The notes under the pieces were generated by a model, which ran no database searches, had not been told where the DNA came from, and saw nothing but the letters and a program-made list of their open reading frames with translations. Of a stretch of 54,519 bases of DNA, positions 19,138-27,711 are shown in pieces. The position numbers and the translations under genes are program-made. Source of the DNA: Filibacter tadaridae (GTDB taxonomy: Bacteria; Bacillota; Bacilli; Bacillales_A; Planococcaceae); the NCBI RefSeq assembly GCF_900609045.1, contig NZ_UXAV01000014.1:1-54519 (forward strand), in the 5' to 3' direction. Position 1 is the first letter of the stretch. Each line of letters starts with the position of its first letter.

Positions 19138-19166
19138 ATCTTATGTTGGGGAACAAAAAAACATGA
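19138..19166 (-). promoter_or_regulatory. yabP-yabQ promoter (sigma-E type)
   Basis: On the minus strand TCATGTT (19160-19166), a 14-bp spacer and CATAAGAT (19138-19145). Matches sigma-E -35 KMATATT in six of seven bases and -10 CATACAMT in six of eight, with correct spacing. Position about 35 bp before the yabP start codon fits. B. subtilis yabP is also mother-cell expressed. Confidence 0.65.
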
Positions 19167-19184
19167 CAGGAATTTATCCTGCCA
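19155..19184 (-). terminator. rqcP terminator
   Basis: On the minus strand TGGCAGGA (19177-19184) pairs with TCCTGTCA (19164-19171), followed by a T run (19155-19161). It lies 8 bp past the rqcP stop and overlaps the -35 region of the yabP promoter. Confidence 0.75.
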
Positions 19185-19191
19185 CGCCAAA

Positions 19192-19482
19192 TCAGTCTTC
19201 ATCATCAATAAATTCGGGTTCCACTTTTTCAAGCTTTTCTTCTTTCAATATTGTATACATCGAAGCAGCATCTTCTTTTTTAGTCGATTCTTTCAATGCC
19301 TCAACTTTCACCGTTACAACCTTTTGACCGAAACGGATTGACAATTCATCACTTTCCTTTACAACGGATGAAGCTTTTGAAACTTTGTTGTTGATAGTTA
19401 TACGACCTTGGTCCGCTACTTGCTTTGCCAGTGTACGCCTTTTAATAAGGCGGGATACTTTTAAAAACTTATCGAGTCTCAT
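19192..19482 (-). CDS. rqcP: S4-domain protein RqcP (YabO)
   Basis: About 96 aa with an S4 RNA-binding domain at the N terminus (MRLDKFLKVSRLIKRRTLAKQV, then GRITINNKVSKASSVV). The family (Hsp15-like YabO/RqcP) works with RqcH in alanine tailing of stalled nascent chains on 50S subunits. Two adjacent ATGs exist; the second, at 19482, has better spacing from AGGGAG. It overlaps the mazG end by 14 bp. Confidence 0.9.
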   Translation of the reverse strand: MRLDKFLKVSRLIKRRTLAKQVADQGRITINNKVSKASSVVKESDELSIRFGQKVVTVKVEALKESTKKEDAASMYTILKEEKLEKVEPEFIDDED

Positions 19483-20953
19483 CATTCTCTCCCTTTCCTA
19501 ATTCCTTTGCTTGTTGCCAAAACGATTCGAGTTCGTCCAGTGTATAATCCGTGAATTTCCCACGTTCTGCATGTACACTTTTTTCAACAAATAAGAAACG
19601 CTGTTTGAACTTTTGGTTGGCATGAATCATTGCTTCCTCCGGCGATAGCTTCAAGAAACGCGCCAGATTCACGAGGGTAAACAGGACATCACCGAGTTCA
19701 TCTGTTTGGCTTTCACTCTTTCCATTCTTCACTTCTTCACGAAATTCCTGCCACTCCTCTTCAAACTTGTCAAAAGCCCCCTCAATCGTCGGCCAGTCAA
19801 AACCAACTTTCCCAGCCTCTTTTTGGAAGTTAAATGCAGTTAGAAGTGAAGCGGAATAACGTTCTTGGTCATCTAGCACCGATTCAACTTGTGGTTTCTC
19901 CGCTTTTTTTATCTCTTGCCAATTGCGCAGGACTTCCTCCGAACTTTCTACGTCTTTATCACCAAAGACGTGTGGATGGCGGCGTATCATTTTGGAACCG
20001 ACCGCGTGTAGAATATCTTCCATTGCAAAATATCCATCATCTTCACCGATTTGGGCGTGGAGGAACACTTGCAATATGACATCACCAAGTTCCTCAATGA
20101 TTGCCTCATCATCTTTTTGATTGATCGCTTCCAGCAATTCATGCGTTTCTTCCACCAAATATCGTTTCAACGACTCATGGGTTTGTTCACGGTCCCATGG
20201 ACAACCATCCGGCGCGCGTAACGCTGCAATGATCTCGCGGAATGTTGACCAATCCTTCAGCCGATCATCCCGATTTATAACAGGCGGAACGTAGACAGTC
20301 GTTAAATTATCGATTTCCGTAACACGATCCAATTCAAACAGGGGAACCGTACGCAGTTTTTCGGCTTTTGAACCTGCTGCCGTGACGACTATCACTGGAT
20401 GATCGAACGCGTATTTTTCCATTAATGACAATTTCACTTCAGATGCAACAAATGCATCATATATTTGTCCGATAAGCACATGTTGCTTCATTTGGACGTC
20501 ATCGCGTTTCATATCCGTACCGTCAAGGAGTTGGAACCCTTCGATTGGATCGATTCGTAGCGCTGCAAAAATCGGATCGAGGAAACTATTACCGCCTGCA
20601 ATCTCGAGCGTAATCAGCCCTTGCTGCTCCTTTTCAACGAGTAGTTGCACCGTTTGCTCAGCAACAAGTGGATGTCCTGGTACAACATACGTAACCGGCT
20701 TCTCCATACATAGCGAAAGTAGTTCCTCCACAATTCCTTCATACACTTGCTGAAAAGAATCGTTCTTCACGTAAATAGCATCGAAACTTTTGATAACAAT
20801 TCCTTCTGCCCTTAATGCGTCGATAGCGGGGTGTTGATCTGTCCGTGCCACGATGAAGTTTGCTTCTTTTAACTTTCGATAAGTCCCAAGGGCAAGTTGA
20901 TCTAAATCACTTGCACCCAGTCCAATTACTGTAATCGGATACACTTCAATCAC
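19469..20953 (-). CDS. mazG: MazG-family pyrophosphohydrolase fused to a tetrapyrrole methylase-like domain (YabN)
   Basis: 494 aa, two domains. The first (about 1-225) resembles SAM-dependent tetrapyrrole methylases (ITVIGLGASDLDQLALG, TYVVPGHPLVAEQTV). The second (about 235-490) is a MazG NTP pyrophosphatase with two MazG repeats (CPWDREQTHESLKRYLVEE, ETHELLEAI, GDVLFTLVNLARF). It probably removes aberrant nucleotides; the methylase-like part has unknown substrate. It starts 4 bp inside the preceding flippase gene's end. Confidence 0.93.
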   Translation of the reverse strand: MIEVYPITVIGLGASDLDQLALGTYRKLKEANFIVARTDQHPAIDALRAEGIVIKSFDAIYVKNDSFQQVYEGIVEELLSLCMEKPVTYVVPGHPLVAEQTVQLLVEKEQQGLITLEIAGGNSFLDPIFAALRIDPIEGFQLLDGTDMKRDDVQMKQHVLIGQIYDAFVASEVKLSLMEKYAFDHPVIVVTAAGSKAEKLRTVPLFELDRVTEIDNLTTVYVPPVINRDDRLKDWSTFREIIAALRAPDGCPWDREQTHESLKRYLVEETHELLEAINQKDDEAIIEELGDVILQVFLHAQIGEDDGYFAMEDILHAVGSKMIRRHPHVFGDKDVESSEEVLRNWQEIKKAEKPQVESVLDDQERYSASLLTAFNFQKEAGKVGFDWPTIEGAFDKFEEEWQEFREEVKNGKSESQTDELGDVLFTLVNLARFLKLSPEEAMIHANQKFKQRFLFVEKSVHAERGKFTDYTLDELESFWQQAKELGKGENDETR

Positions 20954-22539
20954 CTTCTATTTCTAGTTAGTCTTAATTGTACAGTTGCTAATCGTTTCCC
21001 GAACGGTAATAGATACCATTCCTTCTCACCCATTATACGTGATTTCAGAACGACAAAAAGAAAAGTGGCCGCCCCAAGTAAAACTGATGTAAGTGCAATC
21101 AGAGTCGCAGCAATACGTGACGGCAAATTATTGAATAAAAAACCATCTGCTACAAGCATCCACGGTCCAACTGCCGCAATCATACATGTAGTAGCCAGTA
21201 GAATCCAACCGTAAAACCGTTTGGGTGCCAGCCCTATCTTCCACACTTTTTTAAAATAAAGAACAAGCCCCACTGTAATGGCGATAAATCCACAATTACC
21301 AGCAATAGCCGCACCAGTCACATCCCATAATGGCACCAACAATTGGTTCGCGATAACTTTTACAATAAGCCCGCCAAATAAGAGCAATGTCGGGATTTTA
21401 ACTTTCCCCGCTCCTTGCAAAATAGCAGTCATCGGCAATAGCAAGGAAAGCCAAAAAATTTGAAATGAAAAGATGATGAGTGCAATCGAACCATCCCGTG
21501 TTTCAAACAGCATTTCATTGACATAAGGTAGGACAAGCGCAAGACCTGTTGAAGCTGCCCAGCCGAATAAGAAAGCGGTTCGAAATGTAAGCCGGATGAA
21601 AGGTGTTGCACCCCTTCCTTCCTTTTTCGTCGCATGATGAGCGATGAGCGGCACAATCGCAAGTGCGAGCGTTGAAGCAATCAAGATACCCATCTGCACA
21701 AGCGGTTGCCCGCGATCATAGACACCTTTCTTCTCCATTGCAGTATCTCCTGTGAAACCTGTAGATCGAAGAATATTGTAAACCGTAAACGAATCCACAA
21801 GTTGAAATAGTAAAAGAATGAGCGAACTTGCGCTGACACTTAGGCTGACAATCGTCAGTTCTTTCACTACTCGCCATGTATCTACTTTTTCTAATGGTCC
21901 TTTAAATGTATTCCGGAAATAGAGGGCTAAGATAACGACGCCAGCTGCTTCGCCGACAACCGCCCCCCACATCGCAACCTCTCCCGCTGCATAGAGCGTC
22001 GCCCCAGACTGCACAGCAATCCATGTCCCCACGAGAATGACCGCTACCCGGAACGATTGCTCACCAACGCCAGACACCGCGACAGGCACCATCCTACCTT
22101 CTGATTGGAAAGACCCTTTCAACACCGCAAGAACTGGCATCAACAAAACGATATATGCACCGGCACGAAGAAGTGTAACAAGCTCAGGATCCCCCATAGA
22201 CTGTGCAAAGAAAGGTGCAAATTCCATTAATATGATAAAAAACATCAATGACAGTACTAGCAGATACATAAATGCAACTCGCATCATTGCTTTCGCCTCT
22301 CCATGGCTCGTACTGGCTGCCAGTAACTTCGAGACCGCTACTGCGAATCCATAAGACGTCCATACAATAAAAATCCCGATGAATGGATACACCTGCTGGT
22401 AAATATAAAACCCTTTGTCACCCACAAGGTTTTGAAACGGTACCCGGTAAACCGCGCCTAATAATTTGACGATAATCGCTGAGATTGTCAGGATTGACGC
22501 ACCCTTCATAAATGTTTTCATATTCCATTGCTGCACCAT
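20950..22539 (-). CDS. Polysaccharide biosynthesis / lipid II flippase-like protein (YabM, SpoVB/MurJ family)
   Basis: 529 aa with about 14 hydrophobic segments, of the MOP exporter family (MviN/SpoVB). The N terminus FMKGASILTISAIIVKLLGAVYRVPFQ is typical of the PST/SpoVB branch. It probably flips a lipid-linked sugar across the membrane; cell-wall, spore-cortex or teichoic substrates cannot be told apart. It leads the mazG-rqcP unit. In B. subtilis the next gene upstream is spoVT; here a 5.4-kb iron module intervenes. Confidence 0.85.
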   Translation of the reverse strand: MVQQWNMKTFMKGASILTISAIIVKLLGAVYRVPFQNLVGDKGFYIYQQVYPFIGIFIVWTSYGFAVAVSKLLAASTSHGEAKAMMRVAFMYLLVLSLMFFIILMEFAPFFAQSMGDPELVTLLRAGAYIVLLMPVLAVLKGSFQSEGRMVPVAVSGVGEQSFRVAVILVGTWIAVQSGATLYAAGEVAMWGAVVGEAAGVVILALYFRNTFKGPLEKVDTWRVVKELTIVSLSVSASSLILLLFQLVDSFTVYNILRSTGFTGDTAMEKKGVYDRGQPLVQMGILIASTLALAIVPLIAHHATKKEGRGATPFIRLTFRTAFLFGWAASTGLALVLPYVNEMLFETRDGSIALIIFSFQIFWLSLLLPMTAILQGAGKVKIPTLLLFGGLIVKVIANQLLVPLWDVTGAAIAGNCGFIAITVGLVLYFKKVWKIGLAPKRFYGWILLATTCMIAAVGPWMLVADGFLFNNLPSRIAATLIALTSVLLGAATFLFVVLKSRIMGEKEWYLLPFGKRLATVQLRLTRNRR

Positions 22540-22730
22540 AATCTGTGCCTCTTTCCATCCTAAATAGTACCCGCATTATATCATGAAAAACGCCTATGAA
22601 AGTTTTACGCCTACTAATAGGTTTACGGTTCAAATAATTCGGGAAAAGCATAGTCAAGTGGCATATGTATATTCCACTCCATTTCGGCCCAAAATAGAAA
22701 CACCAATAAATCACATGGGAGATGAGAAAA

Positions 22731-22901
22731 ATGATCAAAACAATTTCAAGGAGACATATCTTATCAAAACAAATACAACGCAAAAGGCTTGATATGTATA
22801 CACAAGCAAAGCGTTTTGGTTTGACTCACCCTATAGTGGTTGCGCGTAGTCAAGAACTCGACTACCTATTGAATAAGTTTCAAGGTATTAAAACAGCCTG
22901 A
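22731..22901 (+). CDS. Spo0E-like sporulation regulatory protein (56 aa)
   Basis: A short plus-strand gene, easy to miss. The product has the Spo0E family signature: a helix rich in R/K (about 10-28), then GLTHPIVVARSQELDYLLNKF (residues 30-50), where SQELD is the conserved aspartyl-phosphatase motif. Family members dephosphorylate Spo0A~P and delay sporulation. GGGAGATGAG lies 4-12 bp before the ATG. It has a bidirectional terminator behind it and diverges from the flippase gene. Similarity is judged by eye but the motif is complete. Confidence 0.88.
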   Translation: MIKTISRRHILSKQIQRKRLDMYTQAKRFGLTHPIVVARSQELDYLLNKFQGIKTA

Positions 22902-22930
22902 TCGAAATGCGTACAATTTTCCCCCATAAG

Positions 22931-22959
22931 AAAAGAGCTGCCAATTACGCAGCTCTTTT
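22931..22959. terminator. Bidirectional terminator between spo0E-like and iron permease genes
   Basis: A perfect 11-bp stem (22931-22941 with 22949-22959), flanked by a T run on the plus side and an A run on the other, serving both the plus-strand Spo0E-like gene and the minus-strand iron operon (permease stop at 22961). Confidence 0.9.
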
Positions 22960-22960
22960 T

Positions 22961-24925
22961 TCATTTCATCTTACGGAGTAAATATAACAAATACGGTGTG
23001 CCAATCAATGCAACAATTAGGCCACTTGGAATATCCTTCGGCGCAATAATAATCCGTCCGACAAAGTCAGCTGTTACAAGAAGCAGCCCGCCTAATAATC
23101 CTGAAGCGACTAGCAATGGCAGATGGCGGAATCCTACAAGCCTACGTGCGATATGAGGGGCAACAAGCCCAACGAAACCTATAGTTCCCACAATTGAAAC
23201 GGCGGCTGTACTAATTGCAACCCCTATAATAAGTGCCCATACACGCGTCTTTTTAACAGACAAACCAAGACCCGAAGCGACATCGTCCCCAAATGTCAAC
23301 GTATCCAAACTACGCGTCAAATAGATGGCTGGACCGATGAATAACAAAAATAACAAAGCCGCAAGTTGTACATCATCCCATCCCTTTGCATAGGTGCTTC
23401 CCGACAGCCATACAAGTGCGGCAGCGACAGCAAGTTTAGCCTTCACTACAAGTACTTGTGTAGCAGCTGAACCAAATGCGGAAATTGCAATTCCCATCAA
23501 CGCAACTAGCATCGGTTGAAAATTATTTTTCCATGACGTGCTCATAATAATTACAAGTGCAAGTGCAGAACCTACAACAGCGCCAAGCGGCATGTATTGA
23601 ACGGGTATTGCTGGAAATAGCACGAGGAGTAACATGGCTCCTGCGCCACCCATCGATGTAACGCCTAAAATACTTGCATCAGCCAACGGATTCCGTAATA
23701 CACCTTGCAATAGAACCCCTGCAATCGCCAGCATCACACCCACAATGAACGCCGTTAGTACGCGCGGAACACGGAAGTTCCATACAACCGGTTTTAGCCA
23801 TTCCATCGTCCAAGCCATTCCGTTATAAGATAAAGCCAGTGTAATAATAACGACTAGCAATGCGACCACAATCGCCACGACAATCGGCAGTTTCACCGGT
23901 TTCAACGCGCCGCCCATTTGTCGATCGCCCCGACTATACGTTTTCGCAGTTTTCCATGCCAAGTACAATAACCACGGACCGCCAATTAACGCTGTCATTG
24001 CACCCACCGGTACTTCCTGTCCGGGCTGGATAAACCTCCCTAAAACATCGGCACCTATGAGAATGACACTTCCCCACAAAAAGGACTGAAGGAAAATATT
24101 CAAATGTCCCCGAACACCCATCATTCGTACAATATGGGGTGCCATCAAGCCGATAAAACCAATTGGCCCGACAACACTTACCGTTGTAGCCGCAAGAAGG
24201 ATTGCAACAGCCCAGGCCAACAGCTTAACAACACGGATATTTTGCCCAAGGGAAGACGCGATATCTTCACCTAATGACAATGTATCCAACGGTTTTGCCA
24301 ACACTAAGGCAAAAATAAAGAAAACGGCAATCACGGGACCTGCGAACCCAACACCTGTCCAATTTAATTGGACAAGTGTTCCAGAGCCCCATAAGAAAAG
24401 TCCATTTGTTTCATTTTCAAACAGTAATTGTAAAGATCCTGTTAGCGACGCAAATAACAATGAAATAATCATACCCGTCAGTGCGACGCGTACCGGTTCC
24501 ATTTGCTTACCTGCGAGTGTAACGACAAGAATAGATGAGATTACTGCACCCACAAGTGCCACAAGAAATGGAAAGTTAGCAAGATACGAAGGAAAGAAAA
24601 TGACAGAAAGGACAACAAAAAAGTATGCCCCCGCATTTATCCCTAATGTACTCGCAGATGCTAACGGATTATTCGTTAACGTTTGTAAAACAGCGCCTGC
24701 AACCGCAAGTGCCCCGCCTGCAAGTATCCCAATTACTAAACGTGGTAGCCGGAAGGAGACGACTATATCTTGTACACGTCCTTCCGTCCACACTTCTTTT
24801 AGTAATTGTACGATTGTGTATTCAGCCTGTCCTTGCGTCAAGTGAATGAATGATAGTGCAACCAACAGGAAAAAACCAATAATCATTACAAGAAAAGATC
24901 TCTTTCCTGATGTTTTGTTCGTCAT
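22961..24925 (-). CDS. Fused FecCD-type ferric-siderophore permease (FhuB-like, two tandem domains)
   Basis: 654 aa with roughly 18-20 hydrophobic segments. Two homologous FecCD halves are visible: FRLPRLVIGILAGGALAVAGAVLQTLTNNPLA (about 60-90) and FRVPRVLTAFIVGVMLAIAGVLLQGVLRNPLA (about 385-415). Each ends with the ATPase-coupling segment (VGPIGFIGLMAPHIVRMM; VGTIGFVGLVAPHIARRL). One polypeptide therefore supplies both permease halves, as in E. coli FhuB. The ATG overlaps the binding-protein stop by one base (TAATG). Substrate is probably an iron(III)-siderophore, given Fur sites and FhuF nearby. Confidence 0.92.
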   Translation of the reverse strand: MTNKTSGKRSFLVMIIGFFLLVALSFIHLTQGQAEYTIVQLLKEVWTEGRVQDIVVSFRLPRLVIGILAGGALAVAGAVLQTLTNNPLASASTLGINAGAYFFVVLSVIFFPSYLANFPFLVALVGAVISSILVVTLAGKQMEPVRVALTGMIISLLFASLTGSLQLLFENETNGLFLWGSGTLVQLNWTGVGFAGPVIAVFFIFALVLAKPLDTLSLGEDIASSLGQNIRVVKLLAWAVAILLAATTVSVVGPIGFIGLMAPHIVRMMGVRGHLNIFLQSFLWGSVILIGADVLGRFIQPGQEVPVGAMTALIGGPWLLYLAWKTAKTYSRGDRQMGGALKPVKLPIVVAIVVALLVVIITLALSYNGMAWTMEWLKPVVWNFRVPRVLTAFIVGVMLAIAGVLLQGVLRNPLADASILGVTSMGGAGAMLLLVLFPAIPVQYMPLGAVVGSALALVIIMSTSWKNNFQPMLVALMGIAISAFGSAATQVLVVKAKLAVAAALVWLSGSTYAKGWDDVQLAALLFLLFIGPAIYLTRSLDTLTFGDDVASGLGLSVKKTRVWALIIGVAISTAAVSIVGTIGFVGLVAPHIARRLVGFRHLPLLVASGLLGGLLLVTADFVGRIIIAPKDIPSGLIVALIGTPYLLYLLRKMK

Positions 24926-25917
24926 TACTTGGTTACCATTGTGTCTACAATTTTATTAAGTAACGTTTCAGCTGAAAGCGGGCCTCCGTATAACCAAGTA
25001 TCTCCACCAAGATCAAAAAGACGGTCTTCTTTTACGAAGTTCAAGTTCTCCCACACCGGATTTCCTTTCAACTGCGTTTTATAAATATTGTCATTGTCTT
25101 GCACGATATACAGATAGTTTGCATTTTCATATTTGACAAGGCCCTCAACGTTAAATGTACTAGACCCAAAGATTTCGTACTTATCCTCTGCAGGAATATG
25201 AATATTTTTCAGCCCGATTTTCTCTACAATCATAGAGGCCATGGAGTTCGGTGTGAAAACACGGATTTCAGGAGCCGATGCCCCCGAGTAAGCCATTGCA
25301 AGAATGACATCCTTGGTTTTTAAGTCAGCTTTTGCAATTTCCACTTTCGCTTCTTCGTATTTCGCATCCAAATCAGCCAATACTTGTTTTGCTTCTTTCT
25401 CTTTATCCAATGCTTTCGCAATTTCATTAAAGGTAGTTGTCATTTCTTCATAGAGATCAATTGATTTATCGTCAGGATACGGATTGAAAATGACTGTCGG
25501 AGCAATTTTCTCCAACTCTGAAAGTGTTGTTTCGATTCGAAAGTCCGTCCCGATGATTAAATCCGGTTCCAAGGCAGCAATCGCTTCTAAATTAGGTTCC
25601 TGACGACCGCCAACATCGACTACATCTTTACTCAGTTCTGCATCTACATTCACCCAATCGCCATACCCTTGTATATCGGCCATACCGACTGGTTGAACAC
25701 CTAGCGCCAATACGTCTTCAGCATAGGTCCATTCCAAAACGACCACTTTTTTAGCAGGTTTGTCCAGCGTTACTTCTCCATTAGAGCCTGTAATGGTAAT
25801 ACTTTTTTCATTACTCACTTTGTCTTTCGATGTATCCTCATCTTTTTTCGACGAGCATCCAGCCAATACTCCAGCAAAAAGCATCAAGGCAACTAGCATT
25901 TTTAGATATTTATTCAT
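24925..25917 (-). CDS. Iron-siderophore ABC transporter substrate-binding lipoprotein
   Basis: 330 aa. A lipoprotein signal peptide with lipobox LAGC, Cys21, anchors it outside the membrane. The body is a type III periplasmic-binding fold: VVVLEWTYAEDVLALGVQPVGMAD, then VGGRQEPNLEAIAALEPDLIIG, typical of ferric-citrate or siderophore binders (FecB/YfmC-like). GGAGGAA supports the ATG. Transcribed divergently from the ATPase, downstream of a perfect Fur-type palindrome, so probably induced by iron starvation. Confidence 0.92.
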   Translation of the reverse strand: MNKYLKMLVALMLFAGVLAGCSSKKDEDTSKDKVSNEKSITITGSNGEVTLDKPAKKVVVLEWTYAEDVLALGVQPVGMADIQGYGDWVNVDAELSKDVVDVGGRQEPNLEAIAALEPDLIIGTDFRIETTLSELEKIAPTVIFNPYPDDKSIDLYEEMTTTFNEIAKALDKEKEAKQVLADLDAKYEEAKVEIAKADLKTKDVILAMAYSGASAPEIRVFTPNSMASMIVEKIGLKNIHIPAEDKYEIFGSSTFNVEGLVKYENANYLYIVQDNDNIYKTQLKGNPVWENLNFVKEDRLFDLGGDTWLYGGPLSAETLLNKIVDTMVTK

Positions 25918-25944
25918 CTTTTATATTCCTCCAATGGTTGTTTT

Positions 25945-25965
25945 AATTGATAATTGTTATCAATT
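25945..25965. promoter_or_regulatory. Fur box (iron repressor site)
   Basis: Perfect inverted repeat with 9-bp arms AATTGATAA and TTATCAATT around three bases, containing the 7-1-7 Fur pattern TGATAAT-n-RTTATCA with at most one deviation. Located 28 bp before the binding-protein start codon, within the divergent promoter region. Confidence 0.88.
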
Positions 25966-26012
25966 AGTATTGTAAACTGAAAACGGGTACACTGTAAAGT
26001 TATTTCAGAAAT

Positions 26013-26032
26013 TAGTAATCATGATTCTCAAT
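26013..26032. promoter_or_regulatory. Second, weaker Fur-like box
   Basis: On the minus strand TGAGAATCATGATTAC resembles the Fur consensus TGATAATGATTATCA with a few changes. It is close to the ATPase translation start, so the divergent ATPase-fhuF transcript may have its own site. Confidence 0.5.
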
Positions 26033-26109
26033 TGGGAGGAAATATGTTATGCTTATCGGTAATTGAGAACAAAAATCATTTAGACACCTATAGATACGGA
26101 GGCATTCAT

Positions 26110-26934
26110 ATGCACACTTCCATAAAAACTGAGAACCTGTCAATCGGCTACCCAGATAAACTTCTATTTGAAGATTTAAACTTGTCCATCCCTCAAGGTG
26201 AAATAACTGTTTTTGTTGGCAGTAACGGTTGTGGAAAATCGACCTTATTACGTTCGATTGCGCGTCTTTTAAAACCTTCTGAAGGGTCTGTGTTACTTGA
26301 AGGGAAAGATATCCACTCGATGTCTTCACGAAATGTCGCTAAAAAAATGGGCATTCTTCCGCAAGGCCCTGTATCACCTGAAGGGTTAACAGTGCATGAC
26401 CTTGTCAAACAGGGTCGTTACCCTCACCAATCTTGGCTTTCGCGCTGGACGGAAGGAGATACAAAAAAAACGGAAGCTGCACTTGCAGCGACACGAATCG
26501 GAGATATCCGCGACCAGGCCATTGACACATTATCAGGCGGGCAACGTCAACGTGCCTGGATTGCGATGACACTTGCCCAAGACACAGACGTCATCCTACT
26601 CGACGAACCGACGACATATCTTGATATGGCACATCAAGTTGAAATATTGGATTTACTGTTTGAATTAAATGAACAGAAAAACCGTACCATTGTCATGGTG
26701 TTACATGATTTGAATTTAGCTTCCCGCTACGCACACAATATTGTGGCCATTAAAGATGGCGGTGTATTTGCGCAAGGCAAACCTGAAGATATTATTACAT
26801 GTGATCTGGTACGTTCCGTTTTCGGTATGGAATGTCAAGTATCGTCAGATCCTTTATTTGGAACACCGCACTGTGTTCCTTTCGGCCGTGGACGTTGTGT
26901 CGTATCCGAACTTCGGAGCACAACCATTGCTTAA
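26110..26934 (+). CDS. Iron-siderophore ABC transporter ATPase (FecE/FhuC-like)
   Basis: 274 aa. Walker A GSNGCGKST (37-45), Q-loop LPQGPV, signature LSGGQRQRAWIA, Walker B VILLDEPTTYLD, and switch His in VLHDLNLA are all present. It energises the permease encoded divergently. I choose the ATG at 26110, with GGAGG 7 bp upstream; another in-frame ATG at 26044 also has a GGAGG but only 4 bp away and would add 22 residues unlike the family. The C terminus ends with FGRGRCVVSELRS. Confidence 0.93.
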   Translation: MHTSIKTENLSIGYPDKLLFEDLNLSIPQGEITVFVGSNGCGKSTLLRSIARLLKPSEGSVLLEGKDIHSMSSRNVAKKMGILPQGPVSPEGLTVHDLVKQGRYPHQSWLSRWTEGDTKKTEAALAATRIGDIRDQAIDTLSGGQRQRAWIAMTLAQDTDVILLDEPTTYLDMAHQVEILDLLFELNEQKNRTIVMVLHDLNLASRYAHNIVAIKDGGVFAQGKPEDIITCDLVRSVFGMECQVSSDPLFGTPHCVPFGRGRCVVSELRSTTIA

Positions 26935-27616
26935 GGTGAACGATGAACAGCGGGCTGCACTGGAGCGTTTCAATGTCCGTATCGGTCATCAAACGAACAC
27001 ATTCTTAACTGGTGCCGATGTGATAACCGAATCGGGTAGCGCAACATTAATGGAAAAAGTTTGCACACTTTCTGGCGCCCCAACAAATGCTGTAGCAGTT
27101 TCTGTTTATACAAGAAGACATGGATTTTTCATCACCGCTCAACTACATTTAATGAGTGAATATAGTTTGTTCTGGGCTGGTGACTTGAAAGACGTTTCGT
27201 TATTCATCGAAAATGACACCATTCTATTTTCAATCCCACCTACGGGTTTCAAGGCCGTACAAAACCGACAAGAAGATATCCGCTTCGTCCTTGAATCGTA
27301 TGGGCATCCCGTTGTTGGGTATTTAAGTAAACGCGCTAAAATCTCCAAATTGATTTTGTGGGAAAATATCTGGGGCTACGTCTTATGGACGTACTCGATG
27401 TTATTGCAAGACAAGTCAACGTTTGCACAGCGGGATTTGAATGTCTTGTTGGAAGATGACACATGGAAACCCGCGATGCGCCGATCGCCTTTTAAACAGT
27501 ATTTGAAAGATCAGCAAGCAATCGAAGCGATGGCAGCTTATAAACGAACAACCTGTTGTTTGTTCAAGGAACTCCCGGAAACCGAGAAATGCCCATATTG
27601 CCCATTCGCAAAGTAA
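26927..27616 (+). CDS. FhuF-like siderophore-iron reductase
   Basis: About 229 aa. The C terminus has CC-x10-C-x2-C (TCCLFKELPETEKCPYC), the 2Fe-2S cluster ligand pattern of FhuF, which reduces siderophore-bound Fe(III) in the cytoplasm to release iron. There is no ATG near the natural start; I propose the TTG at 26927, overlapping the ATPase stop by 8 bp, with CGGAG about 8-9 bp upstream. A GTG at 26940 or GTGs further upstream are alternatives. It is translationally coupled to the ATPase and followed by a terminator. Confidence 0.82.
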   Translation: MLKVNDEQRAALERFNVRIGHQTNTFLTGADVITESGSATLMEKVCTLSGAPTNAVAVSVYTRRHGFFITAQLHLMSEYSLFWAGDLKDVSLFIENDTILFSIPPTGFKAVQNRQEDIRFVLESYGHPVVGYLSKRAKISKLILWENIWGYVLWTYSMLLQDKSTFAQRDLNVLLEDDTWKPAMRRSPFKQYLKDQQAIEAMAAYKRTTCCLFKELPETEKCPYCPFAK

Positions 27617-27618
27617 AA

Positions 27619-27643
27619 GAAGCTCTTTGGAAGCTTCTTTTTT
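27619..27643 (+). terminator. fhuF-like gene terminator
   Basis: AAGAAGCT and AGCTTCTT arms around TTTGGA, followed by a run of T, directly after the stop codon at 27616. Confidence 0.85.
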
Positions 27644-27711
27644 TTGAATGAAAACAGTTTTTCTTTATGTCGGATGCTTGTATCTTCCACGCGGGCAATT
27701 GTTTTACCTAC

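Noticed and set aside
22540..22730. A gene in the divergent gap before the Spo0E-like gene
   Set aside because: The open frames here lack ribosome binding sites and resemble nothing; I see only the likely promoter region of the two flanking genes.
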